From: Cristatella mucedo
Lineage: Eukaryota; Bryozoa; Phylactolaemata; Cristatellidae
Assembly: GCA_009760855.2 (NCBI GenBank)
Contig: WPIO01000008.1
Coordinates: forward strand, 5,587,501 to 5,651,500
Length of the DNA stretch: 64,000 nucleotides
Direction: 5' to 3'
The notes under the pieces are model-generated. The model did not search any database. It was not told the origin of the DNA and worked only from the letters and a program-made list of their open reading frames with translations. The translations under genes and the position numbers were made by a program. Below are positions 10,946 through 37,428 of this stretch, piece by piece (the first letter of the stretch is position 1; each line of letters starts with the position of its first letter).

Positions 10946-11462
10946 CAGCTGAACGCTCAAAAATGTCGGCCACAAGCTCTTCGTACAGGCTACTTTTGAT
11001 TCGGGAGCAGCTGCCGGTAACTATCCAGATCTCTGGGTAAAAGCGCTAGTGTTGTCGGCCCGGAACGAGGGTACCGCGGCAAGCGTGGAAGAGGTACACC
11101 ATATAGTATACGCACAGTGAGCCAATGGGGGCAGGTGATGCAGACGTGGCAGAAAGGGGCATAAGGGCAGGTGGTGCATATAGCAAAACTGAGGCAGTGT
11201 TCCTCCTTCTGATTCGGCCGCTGGGCACGGTCCGGTACCAACATCCATGACACCATGCAGCGAACAGCGTAGTAAAGGCCAATGCTCACAGGCTTTCCCG
11301 TTGTCATGTACTTCGTGGACAGCGAGTGATAGCGGCCACGATACAAGCATCCAGGCGATACAAACGCAAAGCCCGTTTTCCACCCTGGTCGCTCTACCCT
11401 CAACCACTAAATATTGAACGGTAGTGTGCTACATCAGCCAGATTGCCACTGCGGAGATATAC
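10946..11462. other. No gene recognised; Cys-rich minus ORF noted
   Basis: A 137-codon minus frame (10990-11403) contains clustered cysteines (CTTCPYAPFCHVCITCPHW), but two overlapping frames are equally open. I do not call a gene. Confidence 0.3.
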
Positions 11463-11990
11463 TAATAATAACATTTTTTATTAGGTACCCTCAGAGAACT
11501 CAATCTCTTTCTAGGCGCTTCACATTCGCTGCAAGGGGAAACGCGATTGAATGGTGAATAATATCATGCTTTATAAACATGAATAGCATGGTTAGGGTGA
11601 TATGCACAGGGTCAGCATGCAAATGTGGTTAGTCGCAGCATACACAGTGTCAGCCCGCATAAGCACATGAAGGACGAATCACAGGGACCCACTAAATGCT
11701 GTGGTAAATAGGTGCGTTTATAATTTATTTTTAATGCTGTCAAGTCAGGGGGCACCGTGACGCAAGTTGGCAGGGAGTTCTAGGCTTTAGGAGCATACGA
11801 ACTAAAGTCGCGGTCTCCAAAGGATTTGAGGTTTGTACGAGGTATTGGTAAACTGTTAGATTCCGAAAAGCGGGTGGTACTATGCTTAGCTTGGTGGGGG
11901 AGTAGATCTGAGAGATAGGCTGGAGCCAAAGAATGAAGTGATCTCAAAGTGAGCGACAGAACCTTGAAGTCGATCCGTTGCTACAATGGT
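11463..11990 (-). mobile_element. LINE-A 3' end
   Basis: Begins with the complement of the tail (CCCTCAGAGAACTCAATCTC, then TTCTAGGCGCTTCAC) and continues into the degenerate WNSLP coding block. It is 5'-truncated. Confidence 0.8.
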
Positions 11991-12061
11991 AGCCAGATAT
12001 ATTTGTTATTCACGGCTCCTGAATTATACCGGTTAAGAACCAGTTATGTGACAATAATATA

Positions 12062-12225
12062 TATTAGCTGATTTGATAGGCTCATTTGCATAGCGGCAGA
12101 AGAGCGTTAACGGCCATCACCACCAATGCAGTTCGCAATAAAAGATCGCCCGCTGCAGGACTCGAACCAACGACCTCGGCCATGAACAGCGAGAGCTCCA
12201 TATCTTCTGAGCTATCACGGCCCAC
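12062..12225 (-). mobile_element. SINE-2
   Basis: The minus strand has a tRNA-like head, GGGCCGTGATAGCTCAGAAG (TAGCTCAG A-box), and the B-box GGTTCGAGTCC. The tail is rich in GGTGATGGCC and ends near AATCAGCTAA. Confidence 0.8.
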
Positions 12226-12829
12226 ACGAAGAGGATTTTCTCACACGTTACCTATTGGGTTGACATATTGGCATACACACGTACTGCATTGCATAGGTAT
12301 GCTGTATCGCATATGTATTGTGAGCATTTTCTGTCAGGAAAGAGAAGCAGCTCTTAGGAGTGGCGGAGCGATTGCAAATGAGCTTGTTCTGCTCAGCTCA
12401 AGCCATCCTGAAGCCTCCCACAAGAAAAGCTCGGTCGGCACGGACGAGAGTTCGGGGTTGAGCAGGTTACGCTGGCCTCGCGTGCCTCTTTAGCACGAGG
12501 CAAGCCGCATGACAGCGAGCCGCTTTACACATGACCGAAATGGTTCGCCCAATTTATAAAAGAAAAAGTGTAACTGAATTTATGCGAGATTTGTATAGTC
12601 CCACTTAAGAGTGGCTCTGGAAAAGCCATGAAAAAACAGCAAAACGCATGTCCATGAAGGAAGCAGAAATTTCCGCCCAGCCGCAAAGGCAGTCGCAGGC
12701 TCCGAAGTTCAAGCCGACGTCTATCGCCTATCGTCTAAAAACACGTTTGACTCAGGAGGAACGCCTCGACTCGGCGGCGCCGAAAAGCTGACAAAGCTGC
12801 CATATGTGAATGCACAGATACGTACTAGC
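12226..12829. other. No gene recognised
   Basis: Short frames only. Confidence 0.4.
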
Positions 12830-15397
12830 ATACGATAGTCAGTTCAGTTTCGCTCTCGGCTCTGAGCACCAGCTGGAGCCGCACTTTGGACCCCGGGCAG
12901 GAAGCTAAGAGGCTGTCTGATGCATCATATGAGATATATCGTTCGCCCGGTTCACCTTGTCCGGTTGCCACAGCCTGTCACCCTCCGTCCTGTCCTGTTG
13001 ATTTCTCTAAGCCATGGATATGGACTTGCTATTACTCTTCCTTGCTGCCGTATTAAACGGCTGTCGGCATGCCTGCACAGCATATCTGAAAACCACCCCC
13101 GAGCCGCCACGGTGGCCGGGCCGCCAGCTTAGACGCCGCTCGCGTGGCAGAAACTTCGAGCTGACTACCCATTCGTTTGGTATTCATAGCAACGTCTCGA
13201 ACCGCTCACCGTGTTCTCCCTCAAGCGTCTCTGTGAATCTCACTAACTTAGTGGTAATCAGGCCTGATATAATTCCGGCGGCCCAACATAACGCTTATCT
13301 TTGGAATCCTTGCTTAATGCGAAATAAACCCCTAGTAATAAGCAACCTTATTTCAGAAAAGGTCTCGACCTGCTCTCCTTGACTAAAACTTGGCTAAAAT
13401 TGGTAAACTAGCCGACAATTAAAGACGCTACCACGGCTGGTTTCTCCTTCTTTCACACCCCTAGATCAATCAAAACTGGAAGTGAAGTTGCTATTATCAC
13501 GCGCTCGAACGTCAACTTCAACCCATTTGCAGTACCGCCGAAGCAGTCTTTCGAATCTATTGTCTTGATTTCACCCGACGACAAACTATTAATGATGGCA
13601 GTAGTTTATCGCCCACTAAGTACCAAGTCCTCCTCTATCTCAGATTTCTGATCTAATTTTGAAATTCTGTATGCAAGAAATCGATCCTTCCTCACTATGG
13701 GCGATTCAACACTTACTTTGACAAAGTATCTGACGCCTTCAGCACTGAATTTCGTTAATTTGCTGACACATTGTCTCTTATAACTCATATACATGGCCCT
13801 ACTCACATCAAAGGTCGAACACTCGACCAAATTTTCTCCTACAACTGCACTTTGTCATTACCAATTACTACCAAATCCTGCTTATCTGGCCACATGCAGA
13901 TCTCATTCAGTCCGCAATGTGTACCCTTCTCCTCCTCCTCCTCCTCTAAAATTAGCTGTGAATCACGAAATCTCGACACTCTTGACATCGATGCTATCCG
14001 TGCGAGAATATCTGCCTCGCCTCTGCTGCTCAGTCCGCCATCCGACTTGTCATCTTTGGTAGATTGCTACAATACAACGCTAGCTGCCATGCTGCTATTA
14101 TTATTATTATTATTGTTATTATGCTCAACGAGTTTCCACCTCTTAATAAGCGCACTATGCGCCCTCGCCCAGATGGCCTGTGGTTTACCACTGACATTAA
14201 ACTACCTAGGTCTACTAAGCGCAAGCTTGAAAAAGAATACAAAAGATCAGGACTGACTGTCCATCAACAAGCCTACAAGGACTCCTTCTGATCGTACGAA
14301 TCGATCCTACCAAAGGCCAAGTCAAGCTTCTGTAAAGACATTGTTGAATCACAGATTCACAATCCAAAAAATGCTGATGTTGAAGATCAACCATCTCCTC
14401 AACTGCTCCAAAGGAGATTAAGTTCTCTGAGGGCGCTTTATCAAGTGCAATATTATTATTGTTATTATTATTATTATTAACTACTTACCAAACAATCCCT
14501 GTGATGATCAAGCTGATCGCTTCTCTAGCTTCTTAGTCCGGAAGATAGACGAGGTCAGGGAATTCATCCCAACAATGGCAGCATCCCCGTGGAATGTAGT
14601 CTCTCAACTCCTTGCAGTGTGTCAATGCCTAAATTCAATGAGATCGCTAATGACCTCGTCCTGAAGCTCATTTCTCAATCACAGAAGAAAAATAGTCTTG
14701 TCAACACTATTCCCACTGTCCTGCTTCTACGAGGCATTGACCTGCTGCTGGTATGCATTACTAACATCCCTAATATGTCATTAGCCTCGGGTCATGTCCC
14801 AGCACCTCTCAAAAACGCTGTAATCCGGCCACTACTCAAGAAAGCAGCACTCGACCAAGAGAGCTTGAGCAACTGCCGCCCAGTCTCCCTTCTACAATTC
14901 TTTTCAAAGATACTGAAACGATTCGTGGCCGACCAGCTGAACTCATATATTATAAAACTTCAAACCTTGCTCGTAAGTTCCAGTCTGGCTTTAGAGCTAA
15001 TCACTCCAGAAAGTCAGCACTGCTTCTGGTGTACAACGACCGACTTAGGAATGCAGACATGGATGGAGTATCTCTGCTTTTTTTGCTCGATCTTTCGACA
15101 GTTTTTTATCCTAATGATCATCAATTAACTCTCGAACGCCTCCCTTCCCGCCTGGGAACTAGTGGCACTGCATTGCAATGTTTCAGGTCCTATCTCAGTG
15201 GGAGATTCCAGCAAATTGACGTGAATGAACAAAGATCGTCCGAGGTACCTCTAAAATATTGGTTACCTCATGGCTCCGTGCTTGGTCCTATTCTTTTCAC
15301 GGTTTATACTCTTCCTCTTGCCAGTGTGATTTCCAAGCACAATCTAGGCTTTCACTTCTATGCGGATGACAATTGTACCTTTGCTTCGATCCCTTAA
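12830..15397 (+). pseudogene. LINE-A, longest copy: endonuclease and reverse transcriptase remains
   Basis: CR1/L2-type non-LTR retrotransposon; the left edge is approximate. The open frame starts at ATG 13014. An endonuclease-like region begins near 13290 (LMRNKPLVISNLISEK) and runs with stops and frame changes through AVVYRPLS and PTHIKGRTLDQIFS. The reverse transcriptase follows from about 14760, with SGHVPAPLKNAVIRPLLKK, NCRPVSLL, LPHGSVLGPILF and FHFYADD. The element breaks off just after YADD, where an antisense LINE-A begins. Two foreign-looking pieces lie inside: (TTA)n at 14095-14120 and a LINE-A tail at about 14405-14482. Many stops make it non-functional. Confidence 0.85.
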
Positions 15398-15402
15398 TGA
15401 TG

Positions 15403-16615
15403 ATAATACTAATAATAATAATGTACTTGATAAAGCACCCTCAGAGAACTCAGTCTCTTTCTAGGCGCTTCACATTTGCTGCAAGGGGAAACGCGATTGA
15501 ATGGTGAATAATATCATGCTTAATAAACATGAATAACATGGTTAGGGAGACATGCACAGGGTCAGCATGCAAATGTGGTTAGTCGCAGCATGTACAGTGT
15601 CAGCCCGCATAAGCACATGAAGGACGAAGCACAGGGGCCCACTAAATGCTGTCCTTAATAAGTGTGTTATAAGTTCTTTTTAAATGCGGTCAAGTCAGGG
15701 GATGTGGTGACGCAAGTCGGGAGTGAGTTCCAGGCTTTAAGAGCATACGAACTAAAGTCACGGTCTCCAAAGAATTTGACATTTGTACGATGTACTGGTA
15801 AACTGTTGGATTCTGAAAAGCAGGTGGTACGATGATTGGCCTGGTGGGGGAGTATATCTGAGAGATAGGCTGGAGCCAAAGAATGAAGTGACCTAAAAGC
15901 GAGCGACAAAACCTTGAAGTCGATCCGTTGGTTGACTGGTAGCCAGTGCAGGTCGGCGAGAAGTGGAGTAATGTGGCAACTGCGACGCTCACGACAGACA
16001 AGCCTAGCTGCAGAGTTTTGCGCCAGCTGTAATCGCCTGATTGCACATGCCGGTAGGCCAGCAAACAGTGAGTTGCAGAAGTCAAGACGTAATGTTACAA
16101 ATGCATTGACCACCTTAGACGTGGTATAATTATCTAAACAAGCCTGAAAGGCAGCAATGTTATGTAGCTGAAAGTAGGCAGACTTGACTGTGTAGCTGAT
16201 GTGGTCGTCTAACGAGAGGTCACTTTAGAATATGACACCTAGATTTCGAGCTGATTCAACGTGAGATATGCTGGCAGAGCCAATTTTGAGCCTCAACCTT
16301 TCCAATTACTGACTCACACTGAGTTTGCCCATAAATAGTAAGTCAGTTTTATCAGTTTTTAGTTTTAGAAAATTTGCTGCCATCCATGTGTGGATGTCAT
16401 CAATACGTGCAGCAAGTGAGTTGAGAGAATTCGTGGTGCTCGAAGGCTGGGAGGAATCAAAGCAAAGGTACAACTGAGTGTCATCCGCACAGAAGTGAAA
16501 GCCTAGATTGTGCTTGGCAATCACATCAGCAAGAGGGAGAGTATAAACCGTGAAAAGAACCGGACCTAGCACGGAGCCCTGAGGTGCCCCATATTTCAGA
16601 GGTTCCTCGGATGAT
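15403..16615 (-). pseudogene. LINE-A, antisense, reverse transcriptase to tail
   Basis: The minus strand carries MLGPVLFTVYTLPLADVIAK, FHFCADDTQLYLCFDSSQPS, then ACAIRRLQLAQNSAARLVC, TPLLADLHWLPV and ALKAWNSLPTC. The tail lies at its low-coordinate end. It is 5'-truncated within the RT domain at about 16615. It probably inserted into the plus-strand copy represented by 12830-15397 and 16616-17515. Confidence 0.85.
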
Positions 16616-17515
16616 CTTAAGGTTAACGCTCACAGTCTTCTCTTGAAGCATATCTCCGGTTGCATCTGCACGAAATCTAGGTGTCCCGTTCCAAGGTGAC
16701 CTGTTGTTAAACAACCACGTCAGCCCCAAAATCAAGTCTGCCTACTTTCAGCTACACAACATTTCCTAAAATTCGGGCTTGTTTAGTCAGTGATACCACA
16801 TCTCAGTTGGTCCATGCATTTGCGACATTTCATCTTGACTTTTGTAACTCACTGCTTTCAGGCCTACCGGCCTGTGCAAGCAGACGCTTACAGCTGGTGC
16901 AAAACTCTGCAGCTAGGCTTGTCTGTCGTGAGCGTCACAGTCGCCACATCACACCACTTCTCGCTTACTTGCACTGGTCCCAGTCAAGCAACACATGAAC
17001 TTCAAGGTTGCGTCACTCACTTTTAGGTCCCTTCATTCTTTGGCTCCAGCCTACCTATCAGATCTACTGCCTCACCAGGCTAAGCAACGTACCACCCGCT
17101 TTTCGGAATCTAACTGTTTACCTATACCTCGTACAAACCTCAAATCCTTTGGATACCGTGCCTTTAGCTCGTATGCTTCCAAAGCCTGGAACTCACTGCC
17201 AACTTGCGTCACGGTATCTCTTGACTTGACAACATTAAAAATAAATTATAAACGCACCTATTTACCACAGCATTTAGTAGATCCCTGTGATTCTTCCTTT
17301 TATGTGCTTATTCGTGCTGACTTTGTGCATGCTGCCACTAACAGCACTTGCATGCTGATCCTATGCATGTCGCCCATAACCACGTTACTCTTGTATTATT
17401 GAGTAGTATGTTACCAATTATTGGATCGTGTTTTCTTTGCAGCAAAGGTCAAGCGCCTAGAAAGAGATTGAGTTTCCTGAGAGCGCTTTATCAAGTGTGT
17501 TCTTATTATTATTCT
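16616..17515 (+). pseudogene. LINE-A, 3' part with tail
   Basis: Starts in the region after YADD (ARNLG block), continues through DFCNSLLSGLPACASRRLQL and SKAWNSLPTCVTV, and ends with the tail GCGCCTAGAAAGAGATTGAG plus a TTATTATTATT run. It is probably the displaced 3' half of the element starting at 12830. Confidence 0.85.
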
Positions 17516-17586
17516 AATGCCTCGCGTTAGCGGTCTAATAGTGCACGGACGTGCAAGCCGCTGCACTCTGTTAGTAACCATCTCCC

Positions 17587-17611
17587 GGGGGGGGGGGCAA
17601 CCCCCCCCCCC
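17587..17611. repeat. G11/C11 hairpin
   Basis: Eleven G, the loop CAA, then eleven C: a perfect short inverted repeat. Confidence 0.85.
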
Positions 17612-17674
17612 GTTAGCGCCCTCCCCCCACCATACGTGGTAGTCCAATAGGGTTCGTCGGAAATGCTACCACTA

Positions 17675-17765
17675 ACCATTTAATCCATCTTCCTTTGCAG
17701 CAAATGCAAAGTGTCCTAGAAAGAGATTGATTACTCTGAGGGCGCTGTATCAACTATATTATTAT
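17675..17765 (+). mobile_element. LINE-A tail only
   Basis: CCTTTGCAGCAAATGCAAAG, then CCTAGAAAGAGATTG and GGGCGCTGTATCAACTATAT with TTA repeats. No coding part is attached. Confidence 0.75.
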
Positions 17766-18589
17766 TACTATCAATAAATAGCATGTGGCGTAAACTAGCC
17801 GTCTCTTGCAGAGTAAACGCTCCTCCATCCTGACTGGCGGTACCTGACCTACTTCGCTGATGCAGGTTAGGAGTGTTATGCATACTCGCTGCAAGCAATG
17901 AGCTTCATTAGGATCGGGGGAATGATTGCAGTAGTCTGGCGTTCTGACACCGTTCGTCACATCGTCTAATGCCCGCTGAGAGCAAGCCGACATCAGCGAT
18001 AGCAGCTCCCCCTCGCTCGATCAACGAAGAAACCATTTCGAAGTGAAATCCTTTCGTTCTTTTCGATATCTTCAACTTGAGATGTTATTTCAGTGAGTTC
18101 ATTACATACTTTCAATCTATGCTCAGTTTAAGCTTACGCGTCTAATAAGCAACTCGTGATTTTTAATATTCAATATTGTTGGCTGGGCTAGCCCCACACC
18201 TGAAAATCTTGGCTCCGCCGGTGGATACGTACATATGCATCTGTCTAGATATATTTATGCAGTGCTTTTTTTGGTCTCTTTTTATTTCCAGTTTTCAAAT
18301 ACTTTTAGTTGATTGCGTGGCAACACGCTTTCACTGTTGCTTGCACCATTTAGAGAGAAAGCGAAGAAGCACGCCATGCACGAGAAATCTTCGCTTTCAA
18401 GATGCATAGCTGTTCTGATTTGCTTTACTCACTTCGGTTATCCACGAAAGGTCCACATCAATCGTGCTTTAGGAAGTCTGCGATAGTTCACTCAAAATCG
18501 GCGGTAGCTGCTTTTCCGTCGTGGGTGCCCGAGGGTTCGACTTCCGTACGGACCGCAATCTATGTCCCATCGCTTTCAAATGTCAAGGT
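17766..18589. other. No gene recognised
   Basis: AT-rich unique DNA without convincing coding sequence. Confidence 0.4.
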
Positions 18590-18745
18590 TAGCTGATTTA
18601 GCGGCCTCATTTGTATAGCGGCAGAGGTGCCTTGACGGATCTCGCCACCGCTTCCAGTCTGCAATACAAGATCGCCCACTGCGGATTCGAACCCACGACC
18701 TCTGCCGTGAAGAGCGAGCACTTGACCACCGGGTCTATGAGGCAA
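18590..18745 (-). mobile_element. SINE-2
   Basis: The plus strand reads AGCTGATTTAGCGGCCTCAT, then GCCACCGCTTCCAGTCTGCA, and reaches the complement of the B-box, GGATTCGAACCCACGACCTC. Confidence 0.8.
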
Positions 18746-20214
18746 CTTCGACGCTGACGACAAACAAGCAAGCTTAGTGGTTGAGTTTTGAAACCAAGTT
18801 CGTGCGCCTCATTGCACTGATCCGAAGACCTGCAAGCGAAAGCTCACTGTCGCTTCTCTAAATGGAACGAGGACTGCGTATTCTCATCGTACCTACCCTT
18901 GGCGCTTGGAAGCGACCTGGAAGAACACATGCAGAGCGAGCACTTCCTGGGCTTAGTGCGGCCATTTTTCTCCCAGTTTTCTCCAGCACTGAGGCTGACG
19001 CTAGAGCACCTGATATTCACAACGAGGAAGAATAGCGCGACCTTTTCAAACTTCAAGCAAGCATGTGGAATGCTCTCTACGGGCAAAACAGGAGGGCTCT
19101 GCGATAGCCACATATGCCTACCGAGTCATCGAATAGCATAGTATTTATAGCAATACATACGTGTCACGCCGAAGGCTCGGCGGAGTAGGCTTAACCTGCC
19201 GCTTACCTAGCGGCGTAACCTACCACCTGATGCCATTCGGTGCGCGTCTACACGCAATAAGCAGGCCGCCACGAAACGAGCGTTTCTGGCGCTGACCTAC
19301 TTATCGTCACTAAAGGGGGTCGTGAGTCCGCGGCGTGAATTGGAAAGCGAGACATACAAATTGGGGAATTTACTGAGCTTTATTCGCAAGCGCACAGTCG
19401 CTGCGCGTCTAGCTCAGCTTTATTCTCCACACTCCTCACATGCTCTGAACAACACGAGCACTCTTGCGGAGGAAACACGTCTTCACACTTAGGCTACCTA
19501 CGTCTCTAGTGAGGAACGACCCAAATAGGACGAGGAGCCCGAACCGGAGCCTAGACCCTGACCGGAAAACTAGGGCTCCGCTTCCACCTTACGGCAGGAA
19601 TGCCTCACACGTTACACTGTGGGCGTGTGATCGCCGTCACGTGATTCCGCCCCCAGCCGACGTTCTGTCCGCCCAACGGGAACGCTCCTTGCCGGCACGT
19701 GACTCGTTCCTTGCCGCGCAATTCACTTTCTGCCTGTGCGTCGGCCTGCACGCACGCTATCCACTTTCTTCTCTCTCTTAACGCCTCGTGCTCCGGAGCA
19801 GCACGCACGACGGCTGCCAGATCGTATAATACAGCCGTCGTCGACAACCTTTGTGGGGGCTTCGCTCTTCATCGCGCCGCCATCGAGCGCCCGCGAGCCC
19901 CTACGACACCGAGCACTCCTGGCAAGACCACGTGCACGCGCACACACACGACACACAGAAGAAACACAAAAATGCGAGCACGGGCGCTATACGACCGTAT
20001 TCGGTGGCGTCCACCGAATCTTCCTGGCGCTGTTTCGTCCTGTCCTTCAATCGCCGGCGAACAGCCGCCCTTCTCCCTCCCTTTCAGAGAAACGAGTCCG
20101 GCAGCTACCCGTGACGGCGTCGAGATGGAGCCGAAGTTAAAGAAGAGGGCTCTAGCGAGCGTCGCCCTATTATATAACTAGCTGGGACAATGGGGTTGAC
20201 ACTCCAGCCAGCGT
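18746..20214. other. No gene confirmed
   Basis: An 80-codon plus frame at 18899-19141 looks mildly protein-like but has no known motif. The stretch 19160-20180 is GC-rich, begins TGTCACGCC and holds several overlapping open frames on both strands. I could not find a matching end or target duplication that would make it an LTR. Confidence 0.3.
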
Positions 20215-20740
20215 CAGCATGAATGCGCACACGAAGGACGAATCACATGGACTTACTAAATGCTGAAATAAATAGGTTCATTTTTAGCTTGTTTTTAAAT
20301 GTGGTCACGTCGGGATATGTTGTGACGCAAGTCGGAAGTGAATTCCGGGCCTTGGGAGAATATGAACTAAAGGCGTGATCTCCAAAAGATTTGAGGTTCA
20401 TACGAGTTGGTAAACGGTTAGATTCCGCAAAGTAGGTGGTACGACGCTTAGCCTAGTGGGGCAGTAGATCTAATAGGTAGGCTAGAGCCAAAGAATGAAG
20501 GGACCTGAAAAAGTTCATGTGTTGCTTTACTGGGAGCCAGTGCAAGTCAGCGAGAAGTGGTGTGGTGTGACAACTGCGCCGCTCACGACAGACAAGCCTA
20601 GCTGTCGAGTTTTGAACCAGCTGTGAGCGCCTGACTGCCCAGGCCGGTAGACCAGCAAACAGTGAGTTACGGAAGTCGAGACGGGATGTCACGACTGCAT
20701 GGACCAACTTAGATATGACACGAGCTCTCCGGTAGCCAAT
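20215..20740 (-). mobile_element. LINE-A 3' coding fragment, no tail
   Basis: The minus strand carries DFRNSLFAGLPAWAVRRSQL and TPLLADLHWLPVKQ, then degenerate sequence. The terminal tail is absent at the low-coordinate end. Confidence 0.75.
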
Positions 20741-20954
20741 CGACTATAAGTAGGACATAATTTCGTCGTTTGCGATGACTGTACAGTTAGATATATTTTG
20801 TGGCCCAAATAAGGAGGGCCCGCCTACTCCTAACCCCTAACCTCGCTACTCTTCGCTAACCTGCACTTTCGGCGGTGTCAGCGGGGCGGATTCGTGTCAT
20901 TTATGGAACCGAACGTTGCAGAGTTAACGGCGGCTATCGATGGTGTGGGCGCAA

Positions 20955-22650
20955 AAATAGCGGTCCTATCTCAGTGGGAGACTTCAGAGTATTGATGCGA
21001 ACGGACAAAGATCCTCTAAGGAACTTCTGAAATATGGGGTACCTTAGGGCTCTGTGCTTGGTCCTATTCTTTTCACGGTTTATACTTTCACTCTAGCCAA
21101 TGTGATCGCCAGGCACAATCTAGGCTTTCACTTCTATGCAGATGACATTCAGTTGTTCCTTTGCTTTGATTCCTTCCAGCCCACGAACGCATCAAATTCT
21201 CTCAACTCCCTGATGACATCCGCACATGGATGGCAGAAAACTTTCTTAAATTGAATGATGATGAAAATCAACTTACTAGTTATTGACAAACCAAGGGTTA
21301 TTCATAAAATTTCAAGGTTAACGCTTACAATCGGTTCCGACAGCATATCTCCTTTTGAATCTGCACAAAATCTAGGCGTCATGTTCTAAAGTGACCTTTC
21401 ATTAGAAAACCATACCAGCTCCACAGTCAAGTCTGCCTACTTTCAGCTACATTAGCAAGGCTAAAATTCGGGCTTATTTAGACATACATAATATAATTCA
21501 TTTTATAATTCATTTATATAGCGTCCCAAGAGAACTTAATCTCTATTCAGGCGCTTCACATATGCCTCGGGGCTCGAGCCTACGACCTCAGTCAGACCTT
21601 GGTCGGGCCAGCACCTTAACCGCTAGACCAAACCAGGGATACTACATCTCAGTTGGTCCATGAAGCTGTGACATCCCATCTTGACTTCTGTAACTTGATG
21701 CTTTCAGGCCTACCGGCCTGTGCAATCAGGCGCTTACAGCTGGTACAAAACTCTGCAGCTAGGCTTGTCTGTCGTGAGCGTCGAAGTTGCCACATCACAC
21801 CACTTCTCGCCGACCTGCACTGGCTGCCAGTCAAGGAATGCACGGACTTCAAGGTTGTGTCACTCACTTTTAGGTTCCTTCATTCTTTGACTCCAGTCTG
21901 CCTATCAGATCTACTTCTCCACTCGGCTAAGCATCGTGCCACTTGTAGTTCGATTGCATACGGGCTGGTACCGCTCCTTTCCTCAACAGCTGGTGGGAGC
22001 ATCCCTGAGAGGGGCCTGTGCACAGCTGTGGTCAGTTTCTAATGAGGCGTTGACACTGGCCGATAACCCGCTGGCGAACAGATGGTGGATTCACCATCGG
22101 GGTGGGCCAAGGGACAGGGGCAGTCGAGCGAGAGTAGGGGCCGAGGGGAGCGGTGAGTTCTGGGCCTCCGTGTGTTGGTTATAAACTGTCGGTGTTGGGC
22201 ATCCGCTGGCTCTCTGCTATGCGAACAAACTGCACCACTAGCTTTGCAAAATCTAATCGTTTGCCTAAACCTCGTACGAACCTCAAATCCTTTTGAGACC
22301 TCACCTTTAGTACTTATTCTCCCAAAGCCTGGAACTCATTTCCGACTTGCATCGTGAAATATCCCCATTAGACCACATTTAAAAAAGCCAAAAACGCATT
22401 TACTTATCACAGCACTTAGTGTGTCCCTGCGATTCGACGTTTATGCGCTAATGTGGGCTGAAACTGCATGCTGCCACTAACCATACTTGCATGCTACCGC
22501 TATGTATATCACCCTAAATCATGTTATTCTTGTTGCTTATTGAGTATGCCAACACTAAACATTCGATCGCGCTTTCTTTGGATTAAATGTAAAGTACCTA
22601 GAAAGAGATTTTGAGTTCTCCGATGGCGCTATATCAACTATACGGCTATG
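20955..22650 (+). pseudogene. LINE-A, interrupted by SINE-1 and an unknown segment
   Basis: RT motifs are MLGPILFTVYTFTLANVIAR and FHFYADDIQLF. SINE-1 interrupts it at about 21488-21640. The C-terminal block resumes (ACAIRRLQLVQNSAARLVC), is broken again at about 21943-22215 by DNA foreign to the family, and resumes to a tail near 22640. Confidence 0.8.
21488..21640 (-). mobile_element. SINE-1 inserted in LINE-A
   Basis: Plus strand: TAATTCATTTATATAGCGTC, then GAGAACTTAATCTC, CCTCGGGGCTCGAGCC and CACCTTAACCGCTAGACCAA. LINE-A sequence resumes at GGGATACTACATCTCAGTTG. Confidence 0.85.
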
Positions 22651-22894
22651 ACTAACGATTAGTTCATTCCTAGAGCTTATTTCATGACCATCACCAAAAA
22701 TTCAATACTGTAAAATGTATACATTTATATTATATAAATAATATTATCTACATATAATGACCAATTGGGCACGAAGCACATTGGCTGCTCTACGCTGTCG
22801 TGCCGCAATAACAGCCTGTCGGTAGTTAGGCCGTAGCTACAGCGCTACGCATCCGGCGTGCGAATCCTTGACCTTAATTGGTTCAATTGGAACC
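22651..22894. promoter_or_regulatory. Region upstream of PFDN6
   Basis: AT-rich at left, more balanced near the gene. Two ATTGG (inverted CCAAT) motifs lie within 22 nt of the start codon (22877-22890). No TATA box is evident. Confidence 0.3.
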
Positions 22895-37154
<14,260 letters not shown>

Positions 37155-37428
37155 CGGCAGTCGTCCTGCAGCGGTGCTGAGACCTGCCAGCTGCCGTTTC
37201 ACTTGCTTGAGTGCGCTCGAGGCGTGCCTGGCTTGGCCCGGGATCGGCCTGCTGCAGGGGGGCTGCTCTCCCGGGATGGCGCCTGGCACAGCTGGCAGAT
37301 GTCACGCCGGTCCGGCTGTGCATTTGCACCTGTGCTGAGTGACGGTGCTGAGCTGCCTTGGTGACCTCTGTGATTTGCGAAGCTGCACCAGCCGGTCGCC
37401 TCACTTTCGCTGCTCTCATCGTGTGGCC

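Noticed and set aside
10990-11403. Cys-rich minus-strand protein
   Set aside because: Two other frames of the same strand are open over the same DNA and no known zinc-finger spacing is present.
12062-12225. Functional tRNA genes at SINE heads
   Set aside because: A- and B-box-like sequences are present, but the heads do not fold into intact cloverleafs and each is followed by a shared SINE body and tail.
19160-20180. Possible solo LTR starting TGTCACGCC
   Set aside because: No matching CA end, target duplication, primer-binding site or second copy could be found by eye.
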